From: Candidatus Gastranaerophilales bacterium
Lineage (GTDB): Bacteria; Cyanobacteriota; Vampirovibrionia; Gastranaerophilales; Gastranaerophilaceae
DNA length: 18,928 nucleotides
Direction: 5' to 3'
Assembly (NCBI GenBank): GCA_947589525.1
Contig: CANQAW010000011.1
Location: 1 to 18,928 of the forward strand
Numbering within the stretch: position 1 is the first letter of the stretch; each line of letters starts with the position of its first letter. Below are positions 7,683 through 15,124 of the stretch, piece by piece. The notes below the pieces were generated by a model, which was not told the DNA's origin, ran no database searches, and was given only the letters and a program-made list of their open reading frames with translations. The position numbers were made by a program, and so were the translations under genes.

Positions 7683-7775
7683 ATGAGGAATAATAAATCC
7701 AATGGGGGATATTCAATAAAATTTAATAAGTTTAAAATAGTTTTTATATACGAGAGTTCGGGGGAGAATAAATGA
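7683..7775 (+). CDS. Possible 30-codon upstream ORF before the M16 peptidase
   Basis: An ATG at 7683 opens a 30-codon frame (MRNNKSNGGYSIKF..., ending SSGENK). Its TGA overlaps the M16 start as ATGA. A TATAAT at 7672-7677 lies 5 nt before the ATG, so it could be translated from a leaderless transcript. The frame covers the whole 5' leader, including the strong GGGGGAG ribosome site of the M16 gene, so its translation could affect that gene. The peptide resembles nothing I know and AT-rich DNA makes chance frames common. Confidence 0.25.
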   Translation: MRNNKSNGGYSIKFNKFKIVFIYESSGENK

Positions 7776-10390
7776 GGCAAATTAAAATTTTTCTTACGTT
7801 ATTACTGTTTTTCTGTCTAAATTGTGCTTTTGCGCTTGAAAACGATACATTATATCAAGTATTACCCTCTGGACAGAAGGTTATAATTAAAGAAATACAC
7901 GATAATAACATAGTTAAAATTGACACATGGATAAACACGGGCTCAATTAACGAAGATGAGTCCACAACGGGAATAAGTCATTTTCTGGAACATTTATTTT
8001 TTAAAGGAACTCAAAAATATCCGACCGGTGCTTTTGATAAAATTCTTGATTCAAAAGGCGCAACGGTTAACGCTGCCACAAGCAAGGATTACACTCATTA
8101 CTATATTGAAATACCGAGCGCCGATTTTGATTTAGCTCTTGAACTTCACGCAGACATGCTTTTAAATCCCATGATACCCAGAAAAGAACTGGAACGTGAA
8201 CGACCCGTTGTAATTGAAGAAATTTCCAAAACCAAAGATTCACCTTCAAACAGGCTTTTTGATAACCTTTATACTTTATTGTATGAAAAATCCAATCACC
8301 CTTACAAAAGAACGGTAATAGGCAAAAAAGAAATAATTCAAAATGTGACAAGAGAAGAAATTTTGGATTATCATAAAAAATTCTATACTCCCGACGCTTT
8401 TACAACGGTAATTGTGGGAGATGTCAGCTCTCAAGATGCCTTAAAAAAGACAGCGGATGCTTTCAGTCGTTCTAAAACAACCCAAACAAAAGTAAAATAT
8501 CCTAAAGTTAAACCCTTAGAAGGTATTGAAGAAAAATACGATACAATGGATATAAATAAAAGTTATTTGATGATGGGCTTTTTAGCCCCAAGCTTAAAAC
8601 AGGACAGCCAAACTTATCCTTTGGATGTTTTATCAACAATTTTAACTTCCGGTAAAAGTTCAATTTTAAATCAAAAATTGAAGGAAGAAAAAGAACTTGT
8701 CCTGTCTGTTTCAAGCGGAAATTATTCTCAAAAAGATTCGGGAATATTTTATATTAGTGCTACTTTTGACCCCGAGAAAGAAAAGGAAGTAATTGAAGAA
8801 ATCATAAAAGAAATTAAAAATATTCAACAGGGAAATATTCCCGAAAGCTTGATTGCAAAAGCTAAAAATCAAATCAAAACAGATACTTACTATTCAAGAG
8901 AATCAATCTCAAATATAGCGGAAGAACTCGGATACAGCTACACGCTTTCCGATAACGGGAATTATTATGACAATTATTTGAAGAATATTGATAAAGTTTC
9001 CAAACAGGATATTATAAACAGTGCAAAAAAATTCCTTCCCGCAGATAAATATGCCCTTTCTGTTGTAAGACCGGCTTGCTTCAAGCTTATTTCAAACGAA
9101 AAAGAAAAAACCGAAAAACCTGTATTCAAACTTATTCAGCAAAAAGATAACATTAAAAAAGTTTTGTTAAATAACGGTGCAAGTTTAATTACCGAAAAGA
9201 AAAATACAAATGAAATCATAGCGATGGATATTTCAATTAAAGGTTCAAAAGCAATTGAAAAAGTTCCGACAAGCGCTTATTTGAGCGCATTATGCGCTAA
9301 AAGCGGAACTCAAAACTATACAAGCTCCCAATTTGCGCAATTTTTGGATGAAAACGGAATTAAACTTTCTTTAAGCTCGTCCAATGATGTTTTTTCCATT
9401 TTTCTGCAAACAACAAAAAATAATCTTGATAAAGCTTTTACAGCGCTTGATGAGATTATAAACAAACCGACTTTTACGGAAAATGAAATAAATAAAATTA
9501 AAACAAGACAAATTAAAGAATTAAAAACAATTTCGGATTCTCCTTCAAGCTTTGTTTTTGATGAGTTTAAAAAGCTTGCATTTTTGAATACCATATACGG
9601 TCAAAATTCGCAATTTGTTTTAAATAATATAGACAAAGTCAAAAGAGAGGATATAGTTGATTTTTATTCAAGAATTATTGACCCTCAAAATATGAGCATT
9701 TCCGTTGTCGGAGATGTTGATGAAGATTTAATAGCTCAAAAATTTGATGAAATTATAAAACCAAACCCGAAAGGAAATAAATTTGAATTTTCAAAAATGA
9801 ACTTCAGTGCCTATAAACCTTCTTCAAATATAGAAAAAATTCTTTATAAAAACGAAGTTCAGGCAAACTGGATAGCTCTCGGATATAAGATATGCGGAGT
9901 TTTAAATTCAAAGGACAGAAAAGATATAGCCGTGCTGAATGTAATTAATGCAATTTTAGGCGAAGGAATGTCTTCTCGATTATTTACAAATTTAAGAGAG
10001 GAAAAAGGTCTTGCTTATGCGGTCGGCTCAACCGTAGACACAAATGTATTGGACGGTGCATTTATAGCATATATAGGAACTAATGCAAACAGCGTTGAAC
10101 AAGCAAAAAAAGGAATTTTAGAGCAAATTGAAATTATAAAGAAAGAAATGGTAACTACAAAAGAGTTAAATGATGCAAAAAATAAAATTTTAGGACAATT
10201 TTTGCTTTCTTTGGAAACAAACATGTCGCAAGCTTCGCTTTTAAGCCGATATGATATTTTAGGACGGGATTTAAACGCTTTTGAAGAATACAAACAATTA
10301 ATTAAAAATGTAACCCAAAGTGATATTATAGAAACGGCAAACAGATATTTCTCTCATCCTTATATCTACGCTGTTGTTAAAGAAAAATAA
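7772..10390 (+). CDS. Exported M16-family zinc peptidase, two-domain
   Basis: The 872-aa protein belongs to the M16 (insulinase/pitrilysin/mitochondrial processing peptidase) clan. It begins with a basic start, a hydrophobic stretch 5-19 and AFA at 19-21, a standard signal peptide. The inverted zinc motif H70-F-L-E73-H74 and a downstream glutamate near E150 in 'RPVVIEEI' complete the zinc site. The second half (from about residue 450) lacks HxxEH but keeps 'EGMSSRLFTNLREEKGLAYA' (about 730-750), where R and Y help bind substrate. This is the usual active-plus-inactive pair in one chain. GGGGGAG at 7760-7766 is a strong ribosome site. It is divergent from the fixC operon. The likely role is cleavage of peptides outside the cytoplasmic membrane; the substrate is unknown. 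Confidence 0.93.
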   Translation: MRQIKIFLTLLLFFCLNCAFALENDTLYQVLPSGQKVIIKEIHDNNIVKIDTWINTGSINEDESTTGISHFLEHLFFKGTQKYPTGAFDKILDSKGATVNAATSKDYTHYYIEIPSADFDLALELHADMLLNPMIPRKELERERPVVIEEISKTKDSPSNRLFDNLYTLLYEKSNHPYKRTVIGKKEIIQNVTREEILDYHKKFYTPDAFTTVIVGDVSSQDALKKTADAFSRSKTTQTKVKYPKVKPLEGIEEKYDTMDINKSYLMMGFLAPSLKQDSQTYPLDVLSTILTSGKSSILNQKLKEEKELVLSVSSGNYSQKDSGIFYISATFDPEKEKEVIEEIIKEIKNIQQGNIPESLIAKAKNQIKTDTYYSRESISNIAEELGYSYTLSDNGNYYDNYLKNIDKVSKQDIINSAKKFLPADKYALSVVRPACFKLISNEKEKTEKPVFKLIQQKDNIKKVLLNNGASLITEKKNTNEIIAMDISIKGSKAIEKVPTSAYLSALCAKSGTQNYTSSQFAQFLDENGIKLSLSSSNDVFSIFLQTTKNNLDKAFTALDEIINKPTFTENEINKIKTRQIKELKTISDSPSSFVFDEFKKLAFLNTIYGQNSQFVLNNIDKVKREDIVDFYSRIIDPQNMSISVVGDVDEDLIAQKFDEIIKPNPKGNKFEFSKMNFSAYKPSSNIEKILYKNEVQANWIALGYKICGVLNSKDRKDIAVLNVINAILGEGMSSRLFTNLREEKGLAYAVGSTVDTNVLDGAFIAYIGTNANSVEQAKKGILEQIEIIKKEMVTTKELNDAKNKILGQFLLSLETNMSQASLLSRYDILGRDLNAFEEYKQLIKNVTQSDIIETANRYFSHPYIYAVVKEK

Positions 10391-10431
10391 TATATGCAAA
10401 CTGCGTTTTGAAGCCGAGTAAAATTTATTTT

Positions 10432-10459
10432 ATGACTTAAATTAAAACCATGTTATAAT
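10432..10459 (+). promoter_or_regulatory. Probable promoter of the glycosyltransferase gene (extended -10)
   Basis: ATGACT (10432-10437), a 16-bp spacer and TATAAT (10454-10459) preceded by TG one base upstream form an extended -10 promoter. Transcription would begin near 10466, downstream of the ATG at 10462 and about 5 nt before the ATG at 10471. It therefore decides the start codon and implies an almost leaderless mRNA. Confidence 0.5.
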
Positions 10460-10470
10460 AAATGCCGGAC

Positions 10471-11598
10471 ATGAAAAAAAGATTATTTTTAACAACAGGT
10501 TTAATATCTTTAATTAATGCGCTTTGTATAATAAAGCAAAATGCACAAGCCGATTTTGAAGATACATTGGTTATTATTTCTTTTTCACAGGACGAGAATT
10601 TTGTAAATACGAACAGAAAAATAGCTTCCTGTCATAATTTTTCCAAAATTTATTTTTTAAAAAAAGAAAAAGAGCTTTTTTCGCTTTTTGATTTAAATAA
10701 TTTTGATTGTATTTACTCGGCAACCTTTTCAATAATATACAACCGTTTAAATCGTTATAAAAATCTTTATATTTTTGATGAAGGTCCGGGCTCGGTAACT
10801 ACTGACCTTACCGCTTTGAAAAATTTAAAAGGAATATATTCTCCCTGTTTTTTAAATAAACTTTCCATTTTTAACGTTAATAAAAACGTTAAAAGAATTG
10901 AAACAGACTCTGATGTTTTTAAAAAAGTATCCAAAACCGTTGTAAATTTACTGAACGAAGATACGAAACCAAAAACCTCTAAAAATGTTCTTTTTATAGG
11001 ACATTATGTATATCGCAGGCTATCTGACAAAAAGGCTTTAGAATTTTATAAGAAATACATTGATTATTTTATAAATCTTAATTATGATGTTTATTTAAAA
11101 ACTCATCCCAGAGACATTGATACCATTGTTCCCGTTTTGGAAAATGATTATAAAAATAATTCCAAATTTCATATTTTAAAAACAGGTTTACCCATTGAAG
11201 CCTATGATTATAATTTTGATTTGGTTATAGGTTCATATTCGGGAACTCTTGTTACATTGGCGCATTTCAGAAAAATTCCTTCCCTTCAGCTTCCCATGTA
11301 TGAGTTATACGGATGCAATTTTGGTTTGGGTTATAAGAAATTTTTTGTTTTATATGATGCTTATACTCCTAAATTTGAAGAAATGGAAGATGTTTTATCT
11401 AAAACAAAAGAAGAAATTTGGCATAGATATATTAAAATCATAAACAAAAAACAAAAATTATCGGATAATACCGAATTAAAAAATATAATTCTGTATAAAC
11501 GCAATATTTTAAATAGTTTGTCGTGCTTATTTAAGAAAAAATTCCTAACCCCCCCCCCCTTCACTAAAAAGGAAAATAAAATTTTATGCAGATTATGA
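10471..11598 (+). CDS. Sialyltransferase-like glycosyltransferase with a poly-C tract at its 3' end
   Basis: Counting from the first ATG at 10462, residues D106-E107-G108 (YIFDEGPGS), H215-P216 (LKTHPRD) and S258-Y-S-G-T262 match the D/E-D/E-G, HP and S-S/T motifs. These motifs are shared by bacterial sialyl- and polysialyltransferases (GT38/GT52/GT80). It therefore probably transfers a sialic-acid-like sugar from a CMP donor onto a surface glycan, in the cytosol. No CMP-sugar synthesis genes are in view. There is no signal peptide or clear membrane segment. The start at 10471 is preferred because the promoter -10 ends 2 nt before the ATG at 10462. An 11-C run (11549-11559) falls in codons 363-366. 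One C fewer would give a tail about 21 residues longer ending at 11662; one more would stop two codons after the prolines. Confidence 0.75.
   Translation: MKKRLFLTTGLISLINALCIIKQNAQADFEDTLVIISFSQDENFVNTNRKIASCHNFSKIYFLKKEKELFSLFDLNNFDCIYSATFSIIYNRLNRYKNLYIFDEGPGSVTTDLTALKNLKGIYSPCFLNKLSIFNVNKNVKRIETDSDVFKKVSKTVVNLLNEDTKPKTSKNVLFIGHYVYRRLSDKKALEFYKKYIDYFINLNYDVYLKTHPRDIDTIVPVLENDYKNNSKFHILKTGLPIEAYDYNFDLVIGSYSGTLVTLAHFRKIPSLQLPMYELYGCNFGLGYKKFFVLYDAYTPKFEEMEDVLSKTKEEIWHRYIKIINKKQKLSDNTELKNIILYKRNILNSLSCLFKKKFLTPPPFTKKENKILCRL
11549..11559 (+). repeat. Homopolymeric tract of 11 C, candidate slippage site
   Basis: Eleven consecutive C in a very AT-rich coding context. With 11 C the glycosyltransferase ends PPPFTKKENKILCRL. 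With 10 C it continues in the next frame through '...YADYDFYLKIHQYLKKQG...' to a stop at 11660-11662. With 12 C it ends PPPLH. The alternative tail has a normal amino-acid composition. Length in other reads or strains is needed to tell phase variation from an assembly artefact. Confidence 0.8.
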
Positions 11599-11709
11599 TT
11601 TTTATTTAAAAATTCATCAATATTTAAAAAAACAAGGCATTATTATTAAAGATTTCGGATGATATTATATTTTGTAAATTAATATTATTTAACATATTAT
11701 TTTTTTTTA

Positions 11710-11738
11710 TTGCACTTTGTTTTTATTCTTTTTATAAT
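11710..11738 (+). promoter_or_regulatory. Promoter of the 154-aa gene
   Basis: TTGCAC (11710-11715), a 17-bp spacer and TATAAT (11733-11738) make a near-consensus sigma70 promoter. The predicted leader is about 30 nt and carries GAGG at 11761-11764, about 10 nt before the ATG. Confidence 0.65.
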
Positions 11739-11774
11739 AAAATCCTTAAAGTGTTGTAATGAGGTTATTATATT

Positions 11775-12239
11775 ATGAGAATTTCACCCGTATCATCAAA
11801 CAGATTTAATTACAGAAACAAAGTTAATTTTGGCAAATTCAGAGATGAAAAAACAAGACAACATGTTGCAAAAATTATTTCTGATGCAGACAAAAAAGGA
11901 CAATTTCCTTCTTGTCCGTATAAAGCGCAAAGAATATTTGAAGTTTTGGATGAGTGTGAGTTTATTGAATTATACTTAAACCCTGAAGGCAAAATAAAAC
12001 ATGTTTGCGATGCAGATTATTTAAGTGGAATTTGTCCCGGAGGTTTGTATTATTATCAAAGAGAGTGGGATCTTGATGGTGCTGATAAGCTGGAAGATTT
12101 TCACGATTGCATTGAGGCAACAAATTGGGCTATAGACAGGAAACTTCATCCCGAAGAATATAAGTCCACTTCTGTTAACTACGGACCCAGTGCGGAAGAA
12201 ATAAGCCAAGCACGTGCCGAATATTTAGCGTATTGGTAA
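11775..12239 (+). CDS. Unrecognised 154-aa protein with a VNFGKF N-terminus
   Basis: I do not recognise a family. The protein starts MRISPVSSNRFNYRNKVNFG, closely like the start of the next gene (MKIAPLNLNS...GVNFKGK): M-basic-I-x-P, an N/S-rich stretch, then V-N-F and a basic/glycine pair. The rest is soluble and acidic, with five cysteines (SCPYK, DECEF, HVCDAD, GICPGG, HDCIEA) and aromatic residues in 'GGLYYYQREWDLDGADKLED'. There is no membrane segment or cleavable signal. It has its own strong promoter and ribosome site, and the 671-aa gene follows after 95 bp. The shared N-terminus may be a targeting signal or a docking peptide, which is inference. The cysteines could bind metal or form disulfides. 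Confidence 0.82.
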   Translation: MRISPVSSNRFNYRNKVNFGKFRDEKTRQHVAKIISDADKKGQFPSCPYKAQRIFEVLDECEFIELYLNPEGKIKHVCDADYLSGICPGGLYYYQREWDLDGADKLEDFHDCIEATNWAIDRKLHPEEYKSTSVNYGPSAEEISQARAEYLAYW

Positions 12240-12294
12240 AAATTAATATTTGTAAATAAAATTAAAAATTTAGGCAATTTATTATCTTCACATA

Positions 12295-12337
12295 CATTAT
12301 TATTCTTGGTATTAGATAAATACAAAGAATAATAATG
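12295..12337 (+). promoter_or_regulatory. 43-bp near-perfect palindrome ending in the start codon of the 671-aa gene
   Basis: CATTATTATTCTT (12295-12307) and AAGAATAATAATG (12325-12337) are exact inverted copies of 13 bp. After one mismatch (12308/12324) five more pairs follow, GTATT (12309-12313) with AATAC (12319-12323), around the loop AGATA. The last three bases are the ATG. No Shine-Dalgarno sequence is visible. As RNA it would bury the start codon; as DNA it could be an operator. Confidence 0.7.
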
Positions 12338-14350
12338 AAAATTGCCCCCCTAAACTTAAATAGCCCAAGGCAGGGTGTGAATTTTAAAGGCAAGACGGTA
12401 GCTGATTTTGCTGAATTAAAAGCCGCCAACAGATTTATAAACTGCAAATTTAATAACCTTGCAGATAATTTATCAGATTCCATAAATAAAAAAGCCCCCA
12501 ATTTAATAAAAGATATAAACGGCGAAAAATACATTGCGGATGATAACTTGTGGCGAAAAGCAGTCAGCTCTCTTAAATCCTTTTTTAGTATGCCGTTTGA
12601 TATACTTGATGGTATAGCCAAAAAATTTCCGAACTCTTCTTTAAATAATGCAAAATTTATGCGCTTGTACAGGGAAGAAATGCAGTTTGAAGATGAAGTA
12701 AGAGCACTGCAAGGTTTGCAAAGAAACGGAATTAAATTTGTTCTGGAGCAAATACCGGATAAAAATTATCCGACCGGCGCCTGCAATGATTATTGCAGAA
12801 AACAATGTAAAAATATAGAAGCGGAATTTAACAAACTTTTGAATTCTTCAATGGCAGATAATAAAGCCGTGTATGATACCAAAAAAGAAAGATTTTGGAC
12901 AAGAATTATTTCAGGCTTTACTGCTGCAATGTTTTTAGGAAACGATTTTTATAATAAATCAATTCAAAAGGGAAGAAGCGAAGAAGAAGCAAAGCGTGAA
13001 CAACATTTAAAACAAGGGCAGGAAATTAAAGAAAATATTTGCGAAGGAATAACTCAGTTTGCTGTTTTCGCCTGCTTTTCCAAGATTGTTAATAAAAGCA
13101 TCTGGGGTTCGGCGGTAATAGGTGCCGTTATCGGGCTTGTCTCAAGAGTATTATCAAGATTATCAAGCAATATGCCCATCAGAAGAATAAAAGTACCGCC
13201 TCAAAACAGCGCTTATGCTTTAACAATGAAAGAATTTGCACAAGCTTCAAAAGAGGGCAAAATTCAAGAAGCGCAAAATAAAAAGCAAGCTTCAAAATCA
13301 AAGGAAAAGCATAAAAAACCGTTATTGAGCCCAAGAAACATTCTTATTTTCTGTTTGGCAAGTATTGCAGCCGGCTATTCATTAAAATTCTTGAAAGGAC
13401 ATACTCAAATCGGAAATATGATAGCCCAAAAACTGCAAAGCCATAACGATAAATTAAATGCACAGGTAATTGAAGATATAATTGTTCCGAAAGAGGAATT
13501 GAGAAAATTAGCACATGTGTTAAAAAATTCGAATGAAGAACATTTAGCCAATAACATTGCTTCTATATTAAATGAAGATGCTGAAGAAACAATTTTTCTT
13601 GGGCAAGATTTTGTAACAAAAAGCATTTTTGGCGCACAGGTTAAACTTAAAGATTTAAAAAGATTAAAAACAGCACCTTTTAGATTTTTAAAAGAGTTAA
13701 TTTCTTATCCTTATAAAATTGCTTCCAAATTGGAAAACGCAATTCGAAATTCGGGTTCAAAAGGCAAAATTAAGCCTGATGAAAATTCTTTACCCGATAA
13801 ATACGATATAATGAATTTATATAAGCGATTTATGGAATTTGACAAAAAATACGGAGATGACGAACGTGTATTATGCGAAGAATTCGGAAAATATTTGAAA
13901 AAGATGCGCTTATTATCAAATAACGACGTAACTTCATCCTCCTGCAACAATTCAAAAATAGCCGTTGTAGCGCAAACTTTGGGAACTTTAACGGGCATGT
14001 GGTTTAATATGAATGACGAGTATAACTCTTCAATCAGAAACGGTTCGTCTAAATATGAAGCCGAAAAAGATGCAAGATTAAGAGGAATTAATAAGTTCTT
14101 CAGAATGACCGTTCAATTGATTATTTCGGGCTCGCTAAACGACATATTCCAAAAACAATACGACGAATCTTTAAGCTCCGCAGCTTTAATTGTTGCCGCA
14201 AGTACAATTTTAACCGATGCCGCTTCAAGAGTTTTGACGGGAATGCCCTCAAGAAAGATGACAAAAGAAGAACTTGAAAATTATCAAAAATCGCATAAAG
14301 AAGGAATTTTAAAAGGATACTATAAATTCATAGATAAATTAGCATCCTAG
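12335..14350 (+). CDS. Unrecognised 671-aa membrane protein, tandem duplication, VNFKG N-terminus
   Basis: No family is recognised. It begins MKIAPLNLNSPRQGVNFKGK, matching its upstream neighbour. Two related modules follow, about residues 78-290 and 450-645. The first has 'SMPFDI', 'NDFYNKSIQKGRSEEEA' (203-219) and SRVL (270-273) then NMPIRR. The second has 'SYPYKI', 'NDEYNSSIRNGSSKYEA' (560-576) and SRVL (631-634) then GMPSRK. The best block shows 11 of 23 identities without gaps. Hydrophobic stretches lie near 191-202, 235-268, 335-352, 541-558, 590-600 and 612-630, so each module probably inserts in or binds membrane. A lysine-rich linker (310-330) and charged helices (370-445) separate them. 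Its start codon is the end of a long palindrome. Role unknown; a cell-envelope or exported protein is possible. Confidence 0.82.
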   Translation: MKIAPLNLNSPRQGVNFKGKTVADFAELKAANRFINCKFNNLADNLSDSINKKAPNLIKDINGEKYIADDNLWRKAVSSLKSFFSMPFDILDGIAKKFPNSSLNNAKFMRLYREEMQFEDEVRALQGLQRNGIKFVLEQIPDKNYPTGACNDYCRKQCKNIEAEFNKLLNSSMADNKAVYDTKKERFWTRIISGFTAAMFLGNDFYNKSIQKGRSEEEAKREQHLKQGQEIKENICEGITQFAVFACFSKIVNKSIWGSAVIGAVIGLVSRVLSRLSSNMPIRRIKVPPQNSAYALTMKEFAQASKEGKIQEAQNKKQASKSKEKHKKPLLSPRNILIFCLASIAAGYSLKFLKGHTQIGNMIAQKLQSHNDKLNAQVIEDIIVPKEELRKLAHVLKNSNEEHLANNIASILNEDAEETIFLGQDFVTKSIFGAQVKLKDLKRLKTAPFRFLKELISYPYKIASKLENAIRNSGSKGKIKPDENSLPDKYDIMNLYKRFMEFDKKYGDDERVLCEEFGKYLKKMRLLSNNDVTSSSCNNSKIAVVAQTLGTLTGMWFNMNDEYNSSIRNGSSKYEAEKDARLRGINKFFRMTVQLIISGSLNDIFQKQYDESLSSAALIVAASTILTDAASRVLTGMPSRKMTKEELENYQKSHKEGILKGYYKFIDKLAS

Positions 14351-14381
14351 ATTTTGATTATTTCAAGTTTTATTATCGTGG

Positions 14382-14410
14382 TTGTGTTGCTTTGCGTGTT
14401 AAAATATAAT
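14382..14410 (+). promoter_or_regulatory. Promoter of the NTF2-like gene
   Basis: TTGTGT (14382-14387), a 17-bp spacer and TATAAT (14405-14410). The implied leader of about 100 nt holds no recognisable riboswitch. AAAGGAG (14508-14514) is a good ribosome site before the ATG at 14521. Confidence 0.55.
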
Positions 14411-14520
14411 AGGACTATTATTAAAGATTGCAAGCGCAATATAGGAAATATTTCAATTTTCGTAAGGATAATATGTCAAAGAACAATATTCAATAAAAAA
14501 TTAAGACAAAGGAGATTATC

Positions 14521-14907
14521 ATGAGAGAAGATATTAAAGAATTTAATGCGGTGGAAAATGTTGCAAGAAAGTTCTGCGAAGCCGTAAAAAAAGGCGACAG
14601 CTCAATAGTAAAACCGTATTTTTATGAAAAAGCCTGCTTTTTCGGCCAGCTAAACGAACAAACTTATCAATCGGGCTCAATTGATGAATTTTATAAAACG
14701 ATAGACAGCTTCGGCGCTTGCGATGATAATTATATTTCAAGGGTTGATGTTATATCACTTGAAAAAACAATCGCAACGGTAAGAGTGCTTGAGGATAACT
14801 GGCATGGGTATAAATTCAGCGATTTTTTAATTTTAAATAAAATCAACGGCGAATGGAAAATAGTGGCTAAGGTTTATGATACATTATCATTTAACAATAA
14901 GATATAA
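14521..14907 (+). CDS. NTF2-like fold protein (putative lumazine-binding type)
   Basis: The 128-aa length and pattern fit the NTF2-like superfamily, close to the 'putative lumazine-binding' group. An N-terminal helix 'VENVARKFCEAVKKGDSSIV' is followed by 'PYFYEKACFFGQ', a short helix 'IDEFYKTIDSF', then strands. The strands end with 'DNWHGYKFSDFLILNKINGEWKIVAKVYDT', the W-x-G-x-x-F-x-D...L-x-K-x-x-G-x-W-K-I-V signature. Such proteins are small one-domain pockets, enzymatic or ligand-binding. The ligand cannot be predicted and lumazine binding is only a family label. It has its own promoter and a strong ribosome site, no signal peptide, and converges on the metallopeptidase-like gene. It may be a small stress or accessory protein with no link to its neighbours. 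Confidence 0.8.
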   Translation: MREDIKEFNAVENVARKFCEAVKKGDSSIVKPYFYEKACFFGQLNEQTYQSGSIDEFYKTIDSFGACDDNYISRVDVISLEKTIATVRVLEDNWHGYKFSDFLILNKINGEWKIVAKVYDTLSFNNKI

Positions 14908-14980
14908 AATTGCTGATATAATTAATTCAATCTTCACGTTGAAATCAGAATATCAAAATACTTATGTTACAGCCGCTTAG

Positions 14981-15063
14981 TTTGCTTAATTATATTACTT
15001 GGAAACGAGCATTGTACGGCAGAAAGATTTAAACCCCGCCGAATTTTGCTTGATTATATTACT
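14981..15063. repeat. Two copies of a 19-bp repeat 64 bp apart
   Basis: TTTGCTTAATTATATTACT (14981-14999) and TTTGCTTGATTATATTACT (15045-15063) differ at one base. A third partial match, TTTGCTTGA, begins at 15075. They fill the gap between the convergent genes ending at 14907 and 15125. No hairpin with a T-run is seen, so I do not call a terminator. Confidence 0.5.
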
Positions 15064-15124
15064 GCATCTGATTTTTTGCTTGAGATGTCGGAAATTTAAT
15101 TTGATTTCTACCGTAAAGATAGCT

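Noticed and set aside
7778..7829. Lipoprotein signal (C15 or C18) on the M16 peptidase
   Set aside because: Residues before the cysteines do not form a lipobox. AFA at 19-21 fits signal peptidase I better.
10462..10470. First ATG of the glycosyltransferase frame
   Set aside because: It lies 2 nt after the -10 box, upstream of the expected transcript start. The ATG at 10471 fits better, unless another promoter is used.
10869..10894. 10-bp inverted repeat inside the glycosyltransferase coding region
   Set aside because: TTTTAACGTT/AACGTTAAAA with a 6-nt loop is in frame and encodes a normal Asn/Val/Lys stretch. There is no sign it acts as a regulatory site.
12262..12621. 119-codon minus-strand frame over the start of the 671-aa gene
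   Set aside because: It is antisense to a long, domain-structured gene and covers the palindrome. It has no ribosome site and looks like a reading-frame shadow.
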